64,000 nt of DNA. Source: Streptomyces aidingensis. Its GTDB lineage: Bacteria; Actinomycetota; Actinomycetes; Streptomycetales; Streptomycetaceae. Within the stretch, counting starts at the first letter, position 1. The number at the start of each line of letters is the position of its first letter. Below are positions 8,903 through 17,100 of the stretch, piece by piece. Under the pieces are notes generated by a model. The model was not told where the DNA came from. It did no database searches and saw nothing but the letters and a program-made list of their open reading frames with translations. The DNA is taken from positions 62,001 to 126,000 of the forward strand of contig NZ_FOLM01000015.1 of assembly GCF_900112355.1 (NCBI RefSeq). The letters run 5' to 3'. Made by a program: the position numbers and the translations under genes.

Positions 8903-9424
8903 TCACTGCTGTGGTGCGGCGGTGAGGCCGAAGGCGTCGCTGCCGAAGCTCTTGAGGAAGTCCTGCACCACGCTGCGGGAGAAGGGGTCTTCGCGGGGGT
9001 TCTCCGGAGTGACGAGGGTGGCCGTGTAGTACTCGGTGAGCAGGAGGCTCGACCCTTCCAGGCGGTACGGGTCCTCGTCGGCCGGTACGGTCTGGCGTGC
9101 TCCGGTGAGTTCCTCGGCGTAGAGGGTGTCACTGTGGAGGCGGAAGAAGAGGGCGAAGGGTCCCTCTCCGGAGGCGTCCAGGGCGTACCCGTTCTCCTCC
9201 CAGAAGTCGTTCATCCCGGCGTTCTTGCAGAAGGTCAGGATGTCGGGATACTTCTCACCCCGCGTATCGGGGAGGGTCCAGGACGCGAGTCCGGCGGTGC
9301 TGAGTTCCTCTTCGTTGAAGAGAAATCTGGGCCACCGTTCCATCTGGAGCTGGATGAATCCACGGACCCGTGCGGGGAAGTCCGCTCCGCAGATGAAGGT
9401 GGTGTCGAAACCGGTGGGCACCAT
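8903..9424 (-). CDS. Probable immunity protein for the adjacent Rhs toxin
   Basis: A 173-residue cytosolic-looking protein with no signal peptide. It starts 10 bp after the stop of the Rhs toxin gene, the standard position of a cognate immunity gene. The ATG at 9424 has a GAGGAA ribosome-binding site at good spacing; the upstream in-frame extension overlaps the toxin and is rejected. The sequence is rich in aromatic and acidic residues (for example NDFWEENGYALD) and resembles none of the immunity families I know; it lacks the SUKH pattern seen in the other Rhs pair of this window. Role as neutraliser of the toxin tip is inferred from position only. Its base composition is less GC-biased than the rhs core, as is common for exchanged tip/immunity cassettes. 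Confidence 0.65.
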   Translation of the reverse strand: MVPTGFDTTFICGADFPARVRGFIQLQMERWPRFLFNEEELSTAGLASWTLPDTRGEKYPDILTFCKNAGMNDFWEENGYALDASGEGPFALFFRLHSDTLYAEELTGARQTVPADEDPYRLEGSSLLLTEYYTATLVTPENPREDPFSRSVVQDFLKSFGSDAFGLTAAPQQ

Positions 9425-9434
9425 GTCCTGTTCC

Positions 9435-12400
9435 TCAGCTTGCTGTCCAGTCCGCAGTGGGACCGTGGTAGGAGATGTTCTCGTGCGGGATTTCCAGATC
9501 CTTCGGGCTGTACACCACGTGGTCCCCACGGCCCCCGCGGATACCCTGCAGCAGATCTCCGTCCATCTTGAATTCGATCATGTATTCAGACTTCTCGCGG
9601 GTGATGCCGAGGTAGGATTTGAATCCGCCCTTCTTCTTGGCGATATCAGCGGGGCTGAGGGGAGTCAGGTAGACCCCTTCGGGGTGGCCCTTGCCCGGCT
9701 TGCTGGCCTTGAGCAGGATCTTTCCCTTGCCGCCGCCGCTCATGATCTGCTGGTAGCTCCTCTTGGTGGTGAAGTGCCGTACGACCGTGCAGGCGAGGCC
9801 GAGCGGGTCGATCCAGAGGAAGGGGTTCGGGACGTAGTTGTAGTGGTGTGGACCGGCCGTCAGGCCAAGGGGGTCGGGGGAGAGGTAGCGGGCGACGTCG
9901 GGGTCGTAGTAGCGGTGATAGTTGTAGTGCAGCCCGCTTTCGTCGTCGTAGTACTGGCCGGGGAAACGCAGCGGGCATGCGGTGGCCTTGCGAGTGTCGC
10001 TCCTCGGTACGCCCCAAACGGTGGTGTTCAGCTCCCAGGCGATGGTGCCGGAGGCGTCCACCAGCCGGGTGGGTGTGCCCACGAAGTCGGTGATGACCGA
10101 GTAGAGGCGGATGTCTTCCGTGCCCTGCGGGGGTGTGAGTGCGGAGGAGCGGGCGCGGTGTTCCAGCTGCGCGACAGGGTTTTCGGTTTCCGGGTCGTAT
10201 TCCCAGGCCGTGGTCGTGGTGTCCGGCGAGCCGGGGTGCTGGGTGGACTGTTCGGCCAGGCGGGTGCCGTCCCAGGTGAAGAGAGTCCGTGGCCCCGGAG
10301 TGCCGTCGGCCGCCAGATGCTGTTTCTCGATGCGGCGGCCCAGCGGGTCGTATCGGTAGAGCCATCGCGAACCGTCGGGGAGTCTGATCTCCCGGAGCTG
10401 GTCGTCGGCGTCCCACACGTAGCGCACCGTCCTGGTCGTCCCGGAGAGCGTCCTGGTGCGCCGGGCGATCACGCGGCCGGCCGCGTCGTAGTCGAAGCTG
10501 ACGCGTCCGGCCGAGGCGATCGCGGCCTGCTGGTGTGCGCGCTCGCCGATCGAGTCGGTGTGTGCGGTGCCTTCGGCGGTCCAGTGGGCGCCGGTCTGGC
10601 TGCCGGTGCGGTCGTAGGTGTACTCCTCGGACCAGTTGGAGCCGTCGACGCGGGTGACGCGGCCGAGGGGGTCCAGGGTGTAGGCGGTGTCACCGGAGCG
10701 GCTGTCGTGGACGCCGCTGAGGACGTGGTCGGGACGGTAGGAGAAGGTCTTTGCGACGCCGGTGACGGGGAGTGTCTGCCGGGTCAGCCGGCCGGCCGCG
10801 TCCCAGTCCTGGGTGAGCAGGGCTTCCTCGTCCGCCAGGCGGGACACCTCTCTGCCTCCGGCGTCGAGCGCGAAGGTCAGTGTGCGGCCCGCCGCGGTGA
10901 GCCGCCGTTGGCGTCGGGACGGGTCATGCTCCCAGCGGACTTCGATACCGGCGGGGGTGATGCGCCGCACCGGGCGGCCCAGAGCGTCGAAGGCGGTGCG
11001 CAGGGCCCGGCCGTTGCAGGTCTCCGCCACGATCTGTCCCAGTCCGTCGCGCTCCAGGACGAGTTCCGCGTCCGGCCCGATGGCCCGGACGATACGTCCC
11101 GCGGGGTCGCGCCGGTACTCCGTCAGCACCCCTGCGGCGTCCTTGGCGACCACCTGGCCGAGCTTGTCCCGCAGGTAGCGGGTCAGCTCGCCCAGCGGAT
11201 TGACCGTCTCCGTGAGCTCTCCTGCCGCGTTTCTGCGGTAGATGATGCTCCGGCCGTTGTAGTCGCGCTCGCCGGTCAGGCGGCCAAGGGGGTCACGGCG
11301 GTAGTCCCAGGACAGCCCCTGCGGGTTGGTGATGCGGGTGGTGTTGAGCTCGGTGTCGTGGGCGAAGGAGTAGACGGCGCCGTCCGGATCGATCCGGCGC
11401 CTGAGCAGGTCGAAGGCGCCGTACTCGAAGCGGGTGGTATTGCCCGCCGCGTCGGTGTGACGGGTGTTGTTGCCCTCCGGGTCCCACTCCCAGCGCTGCA
11501 CGCCGCCTTCGGGGTCTTCCTGCCGGGTGACCTTGCCCTCGGTGCTCCACTCGATCCGGGAGACCGCACCGGAAGGGTGGACGATCTCGGCGGGTCTGCC
11601 CATGGCATCCCGGCGGTAGTGGGTTTCCGCGCCTGACGCCGTCCGTGCCCAAACGGGCAGCCCGGCGCTGTCGCACCGGACCTCGGTGGTCTCTCCGGCC
11701 GCATTGGTGGCCCGGGTCAGACCTCCGCCGGGGCCGAATGCGTAACGGGTGACCCCGCCCGCGGGGTCGGTGACGGATATCTGGTTGCCGGCGTCATCGT
11801 ATGTCTGGTGCCACTGGGAGCCGTCCGGTTCCGTGATGACGACCGGAAGGCCCAGTTCGTTGTATTCGGCCGCGAACACGGTGCCGTCCGGGCGGGTGAC
11901 CGCCGTCAGGTTTCCTTCCGCGTCGTAGGCGTAGGAGGTGTTCCGCCCCAGGGGGTCGGTCACCCGCAGGGGGCGGTCGAAGCGGTCGTACTCGTAGCGG
12001 GTGGTGGCGCCGGTCGGGTCGGTCTCGGCGACGAGCTGGTAGCAGTCGTTGAACTGGAAGACGGTGGTGTGGCCGAGGGAGTCGGTGAAGACCGTCCTGC
12101 CGTGCTCCGTCTCGTACTCGATGCGGCTGGAGAGGAAGGAGTCGACGCCTTCCGTGGCGACGCAGCGGCCTTCGGCATCGTAGGTGTAGCGGTACCAGTT
12201 GCCATTGCGGTCCTGCCAGCCGGTGATCCGGTGCCGGTCGTCGTAGAAAAGCAGTGAGGGCAGACCCGAGGAGTTGTAGACCTTGCTCAGGTTCCCGGCG
12301 TCGTCGTAGTCGTAGGCGATGAGCACCGGCTCCGCGGGGTCGCTCAGCAGCCGCAGCGCGGTCACCCGGTCGTCGTAGACCGACACGCCGAGGCGGTAGC

Positions 12401-13877
12401 CGCCGGAGTGCCGGATCTCCGTGAGAACGCCGGACTCGTAGTGGAATGTGATGCGGTTGCCGTTGAGATCGGTCATTGCCACCAGCGGCAGGTGGTGGCT
12501 GGGCACTCCGTCCACCGCGGCGAAGTGGAGGTTTTGGTGAGTGTCTCGTCGGCGGACGGACATCGCGCCTCCCGGCCGGCCGTCCCAGGAGAGCTCCCAG
12601 CGAGGCCCCTCGACAGGCAGCACGGGGAGGCGGGGGTCCGGGAGTGGCACCGGATAGTCCAGCACCATGCCGTCGGCCGAGAAGAACTGGGCCCCGGAGT
12701 CATCCAGGACAAGCCGCTGGTCGAGGGTGGAGGCCCAGGAGCGGCCGAAGCTCCGGCCGTCGGCATAGCTGGAGATGTGGTGGCGCTCGATCCGCAGCGG
12801 CAGGACTCCGGTCAGATCCACGTCCACGCTGTCCATGACCATTTCACCGGTGGCCATGTCAATCGGGTCGGTCTTGCAGACCTTGACCTCGACCGGTCTG
12901 CCGTTCCGGCGAAGAGTGCGACCAAGCCCTTTGACACCTTGCTTGAGGCCCTTGAGGCCGGATTTGACTCCCTTGAGGAGTCCGGCGGCGGTGGTCAGGC
13001 CTTTCATGCCCGGAATGCAGTCAAGTGCCGCAAAGGCGACGTCCCAGAGTGATGCTTCGCCGTTGGCATATTTGATGAGGGTGTCGGCGAGGACGATGAG
13101 GGCGGCGGCGAGGACCAGGAGGGCGAGGGGGCCGCCGATGATCATGGCGATGATGCCGACGACGGCGACGATGATCTTGCAGACGTTGACGATGGTGTCC
13201 CAGTTGTCGACGACCCAGTCGACGGCCTTCTGCCACCACTTCTTGTTCTGCATGCCCGCGTCGGAGGCTTCCTCCAGGTCGCGTTTGCAGCGTTCGGCGG
13301 CTTCCTCGCGGGCTTCCTTGGCCTGCTGGGCCAGGGCGATGGCGGCGTTGAGCTTCTCGCGGGCGTCGTCCACGGCGGTCTGGGCGTTGCCGGCGTCGAG
13401 CTGGGCGTCGGCCAGGGCGCGGCGGACCTCGGCGGAGACCTCTTCCTCGTCCGGCGGCTCGGCCTCCTCCTCGGCGTCCTCCAGGGCGGAGGTGGCGCGC
13501 TCCAGCCACGACTGGGCGGTGGCCAGCTCCGCGCGGGCGTCCTCGGCATCCGTCAGGGCCTGGTCGGCGTCGCGCTGGGCGTCCTCCAGCTTCGGCGCGT
13601 AGGTGAGCAGGGCCTGGCCGGCCAGGTCGTAGGAGGTGTGGAGTTTTTCGAGGTTGGGCGGGACCTTGTCGAACTTGTCCCGGTAGGAATCCGCCGACTC
13701 CCCCACGAACGCCGCCAGGGTGCCGTCCTCACCCAGGGCGCGGACCTTCTGCAGCGCGTCGTAGACGTCGTCGGCGAAGGTGGTGAACTTGTTCCCCAGC
13801 TGCTCGATACGGCTGGGGTCGCCGGGCGTGGGATCGCTGTCCATGTCCAGCGGCGACCAGTCCGAAGCCCGCCCCAT
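9435..13877 (-). CDS. Rhs polymorphic toxin with T7SS-type N-terminus and HYD1-like ADP-ribosyltransferase tip
   Basis: 1480 residues. Order: a helical T7SS-signal-like domain (about 1-120, with a PTPGDP start and a TYAPKLEDAQ block), coiled coil (120-215), a long hydrophobic segment (about 232-267), DUF6531 (about 337-410, DPIDMATGE), many YD/RHS repeats (about 550-1300) and the Rhs core ending in SPDPLGL (about 1355). The tip is about 119 residues. Its RHFTTKRSYQQI, GVYLTPLSP and a later Asp-containing stretch fit the HYD1-signature ADP-ribosyltransferase fold; this is motif reading, not a search. The ATG at 13877 follows GAGGGGC. The cage should enclose the toxin tip and release it into a competitor cell. 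About 1 kb at the 5' end is nearly identical to the rhs gene at 59401-63906, while the tips are unrelated. Confidence 0.85.
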   Translation of the reverse strand: MGRASDWSPLDMDSDPTPGDPSRIEQLGNKFTTFADDVYDALQKVRALGEDGTLAAFVGESADSYRDKFDKVPPNLEKLHTSYDLAGQALLTYAPKLEDAQRDADQALTDAEDARAELATAQSWLERATSALEDAEEEAEPPDEEEVSAEVRRALADAQLDAGNAQTAVDDAREKLNAAIALAQQAKEAREEAAERCKRDLEEASDAGMQNKKWWQKAVDWVVDNWDTIVNVCKIIVAVVGIIAMIIGGPLALLVLAAALIVLADTLIKYANGEASLWDVAFAALDCIPGMKGLTTAAGLLKGVKSGLKGLKQGVKGLGRTLRRNGRPVEVKVCKTDPIDMATGEMVMDSVDVDLTGVLPLRIERHHISSYADGRSFGRSWASTLDQRLVLDDSGAQFFSADGMVLDYPVPLPDPRLPVLPVEGPRWELSWDGRPGGAMSVRRRDTHQNLHFAAVDGVPSHHLPLVAMTDLNGNRITFHYESGVLTEIRHSGGYRLGVSVYDDRVTALRLLSDPAEPVLIAYDYDDAGNLSKVYNSSGLPSLLFYDDRHRITGWQDRNGNWYRYTYDAEGRCVATEGVDSFLSSRIEYETEHGRTVFTDSLGHTTVFQFNDCYQLVAETDPTGATTRYEYDRFDRPLRVTDPLGRNTSYAYDAEGNLTAVTRPDGTVFAAEYNELGLPVVITEPDGSQWHQTYDDAGNQISVTDPAGGVTRYAFGPGGGLTRATNAAGETTEVRCDSAGLPVWARTASGAETHYRRDAMGRPAEIVHPSGAVSRIEWSTEGKVTRQEDPEGGVQRWEWDPEGNNTRHTDAAGNTTRFEYGAFDLLRRRIDPDGAVYSFAHDTELNTTRITNPQGLSWDYRRDPLGRLTGERDYNGRSIIYRRNAAGELTETVNPLGELTRYLRDKLGQVVAKDAAGVLTEYRRDPAGRIVRAIGPDAELVLERDGLGQIVAETCNGRALRTAFDALGRPVRRITPAGIEVRWEHDPSRRQRRLTAAGRTLTFALDAGGREVSRLADEEALLTQDWDAAGRLTRQTLPVTGVAKTFSYRPDHVLSGVHDSRSGDTAYTLDPLGRVTRVDGSNWSEEYTYDRTGSQTGAHWTAEGTAHTDSIGERAHQQAAIASAGRVSFDYDAAGRVIARRTRTLSGTTRTVRYVWDADDQLREIRLPDGSRWLYRYDPLGRRIEKQHLAADGTPGPRTLFTWDGTRLAEQSTQHPGSPDTTTTAWEYDPETENPVAQLEHRARSSALTPPQGTEDIRLYSVITDFVGTPTRLVDASGTIAWELNTTVWGVPRSDTRKATACPLRFPGQYYDDESGLHYNYHRYYDPDVARYLSPDPLGLTAGPHHYNYVPNPFLWIDPLGLACTVVRHFTTKRSYQQIMSGGGKGKILLKASKPGKGHPEGVYLTPLSPADIAKKKGGFKSYLGITREKSEYMIEFKMDGDLLQGIRGGRGDHVVYSPKDLEIPHENISYHGPTADWTAS

Positions 13878-13980
13878 GCCCCTCGCCCCCGTGTCGTCCG
13901 GCCTGCGAACTGTATGAGCCACCAAGCTAGTCGGGGTAGTTGCCGCGAGCAATATCCGCTGTGCGTGGGGTGACCGGGCG
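12960..13980 (-). repeat. Long direct repeat, copy A (rhs 5' end plus promoter region)
   Basis: This segment, covering the first ~305 codons of the rhs gene and about 100 bp upstream, matches 62990-64000 in the same orientation. By eye the coding part is about 93-95 percent identical, dropping sharply after the GLTTAAGLLKG block. The upstream parts share the CCTCGCCCCC leader and the GTCCGGCCTGCGAA segment. Recently exchanged or duplicated DNA is the simplest explanation. Confidence 0.8.
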
Positions 13981-14072
13981 GGCGGGACACAGCTGTACTG
14001 GCTTCGGAAACCGGGCGCACATGTCCCGGTCGGTGTCCTGGGGCGTGATCTCCGGTGGGCCGCAGGGATCGA

Positions 14073-14144
14073 GGAGAGTGCTTCTGTCCGTGCAGCCGGC
14101 AGGACCTTGGACAGTCCCATGGCCGCAGGACGGAAGCACTCTCC
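14073..14144. terminator. Large inverted repeat downstream of the chitinase gene
   Basis: Arms GGAGAGTGCTTCTGTCC (14073-14089) and GGACGGAAGCACTCTCC (14128-14144) pair at 16 of 17 positions around a 38-nt loop. It begins 10 bp after the stop of the minus-strand chitinase gene and lies upstream of the rhs promoter region, so it most likely terminates the chitinase transcript. The rest of 13878-14154 holds no gene. Confidence 0.6.
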
Positions 14145-14154
14145 CCTGATGCGG

Positions 14155-17100
14155 TCAGTCAGCGTCGCCGATCAGCTTCCAGGGCTCGTGGTCGGGGTCG
14201 GCCCCGGTGCCCGGGGCATTGCCCTGCGTCCACCACTTGGCCCTCCAGACCTTGCCGTTGTACTTGACCGTGGTCTCCTCGACCGGCTGGCTGGCCGGGG
14301 AGTAGATCTTGGTCTCGTCCCATTCCGCGGCATCGCAGCCACCGGCCGGCGGGGTCGCCGTACCGAGCCCCTTGAGGTTGTCGGTCACCGGCGCGTACGC
14401 CGTCCCGTCGATCGACAGACTGGTGTTCACCGGACCGGTGACCGGGAGGAAGTAGATGATCGGCAGGTCGAGCGACTTGCCGGCCGGAATGATCTGGCAG
14501 TACTTCAGCGTCGTGCTGATCCGGTGGAAGGTCGTACCGGGCGTCAGCCTCCACTGGCCACCCTCGTCACCGGTCAGCCAGTCGGCATCCTTGACCAGCG
14601 GTGACGTGGAGGCCGGAAGGTCGAACGACAGCGTCGTGTCCTTGCCACCGCCGAGCGTGCGCCCGGTGTTGTTGGTGATCCGGACGGTCGGCTGCAGCGG
14701 CCACAGATCCGCCGAGGTGGTCGGGTAGTCGACCAGCTCGACGCTCACGTCGGCGGTCACCGTCGGCGCGGCACCGGCGCTGCCGGTGCGCAGACTGTTG
14801 TCGTATGCGCCGCTGTTGCCCAGCTTCTCGTGGAGCCGGGTGGTCAGCGTGTAGCCCATCCCGCACGGGGTGTCCGGCTGGACCTCCACCGGGCAGGAGT
14901 AGTCACCACCGAGCTCCCAGATCATCACGCCGCCCGCGCCGGTCGCCTCGACCAGATCGGTGACCGCGTCGATGCCCTGCTCGTCCTTGGTCGACAGGAA
15001 CACCCTCTTCTCGGCGTTCCAGAGCCACGATGTCTTCGTGGCGTCGTCCCAGTGGCGGATGTACTCGCCCGTGCGCCGGTCGGTGATGTCGGTCTCCGGC
15101 GTCAGCCCGACGCTGGGCGCGTAGACCGGCGTGATGTTGTTCTCCAGGTTCTTGGTGTGCCACAGCGGGTTCGTCCCGGAGCCGAGCTCGCTGCCGTTGT
15201 TGGTCTCGTCGTGCCAGATGTTGTCGATGCCGAGGGCGCCGTCGCCGCACGGCCGTTGGATGCCCGTGCCCGGCTCGCAGCCGTCCGGCTTCTGCGACGT
15301 GCCCCACAGACCGTTGGTACCGCCGGTCACGTTCCGCCAGCCGCGGGTGTAGTAGGGCACACCGATGTTGACGCGCCCGGCCTGCATCGCGCCGCGCATG
15401 TACGTCATCGCCCAACTGGTGTTGAAGTACCCGATGCCCCCGTACTCGGGAGTGGCGTACTGGTCGGCCAGTTCCGGATCCTTGCCGTCGTCGAACAGCG
15501 TCGCGTTCGGACCCACCACGTCGTTCCAGGTGCCGTGGTAGTCGTAGGACATCAGGTTGGTGAAGTCCTGGTAGGCCAGCGCCTTCTGGTTCGCCATCCC
15601 GCGGACCATGTAACCGGAGGCCGAGGACGCCGAGGTGAGCAGGTAGTACGTGTCGTCCTCGACCGAAGCCCGGTTCAGCGAGTCCCGCAGGGTCTTCATC
15701 AGCGCGGTGTAGGCCGTGGGCAGACCCGCGCGGCGTGGGTTCGCCACCGGCCAGTCGGCCGGATTGCCGGTGTCCTCCAGGACCGTGGGGTACTCGAAGT
15801 CGATGTCCACACCGTCGAAGCCGTAGGTGCGCAGGAAGTCCACGACCGAGTCCGCGAACGTGTCGATCCCGGCCTGGTTGACCGAGCCGTCGGCGTTGGT
15901 GGTCATCGCGTAGAAGCCGCCGGAACCGGCCCAGCCGCCGACCGCGATCAGCGTCTTCACCCGCGGGTGCAGGCGCTTGTACTTCGTCAGCAGGTTGAAA
16001 TGCCCCTTGTAGGGCAGCGAGGGGTCCATCTCGGCGCCGGGCTCGCCGGGCCATTCCCTCTGGGTGGCGTTCGCGTCGACCGTGATCCGGTTGTTCTCCA
16101 CCGTCGCGAACGCGTAGTTGATGTGGGTCACCTTCGACCACGGGATGTTCTTCACCAGGTAGTGCGGCGTGCCGTCGGCGCCCGTGCGGCCACCGTTGAA
16201 GTAGCCCACGATCCGGCGCTGCCGGCCCTGACCGAGCCATTCCCGGCCGTCGCTCTGGTAGACCTTGCAGTACGGCGTCGCCACGCCCGGCGTGGTCGCC
16301 AGACCTTCCGGTCGGCAGTCGCCGGACGCGTCCGGCCGCGGACCGCCGTCGTCGCCGCCGGGGTGCGCCTCCATCGGGTCGCCGACACCGCCATTGACAC
16401 CGAGATCACCGGCACCGCCGATGCTGCGGCTGCCGTCGCCGTAGCTCGGCACCAGCCAGCCGTCGGTCTGCCCGGCCTCACTCGTCAGGGCCGCCTTGAC
16501 CGTAGCGCTCGCCGTGGTACTGGTCCGGGTCACGGCGAAGTCCTCGATCCCGTCGCCGTTCAGGTCGGCGAAGGTGCCGAAGCCGTTGGGGAACGGATCG
16601 TCGGCACGGATCACGCCCAGCGAATCCCAGCCCTCGGTGCCGCTCCACGGAGCGCCGGTGTTCTCCCAGGCCCGGACCTCACCGGTCAGGTACTCGACCC
16701 GGACCGTGTCGGCCCTGCCGTCACCGGTGATGTCGGCGAAGGCGACCTGCGCGGCGGGCGACTCACCCGGACTGCCGAAACCCTCGACGGTGTCCCAGTC
16801 GCCCGGAGCCGGCATTCCCTCGCCCTTGTTCAGCCAGGCGCTGGCGAACTTCAGCCGGTTCAGCGTGACCAGGTCGTCGCGGCCGTCGGCGTCGAGGTCG
16901 GTGAAGTTCATGTCCCGCTCGTAGCCGAGATCGTTCGCGACGATCGTCGCGCTGCCCCAGCTGACCTCGCCGCCGCTGCTGGTGTTCCGCGACACCCGCA
17001 TCGCGGCAACGCCGGTCGGTGAGTCGGCCGCCGGCAGGATGCGGATGTAGTCGTCCTTGCCGTCGCCGTCCAGGTCGGCGAAGTAGACCCGCTCCGGGGT

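Noticed and set aside
9126..11636. 836-codon plus-strand frame over the left rhs gene
   Set aside because: Same shadow effect; no domain, and overlaps both toxin tip and immunity gene.
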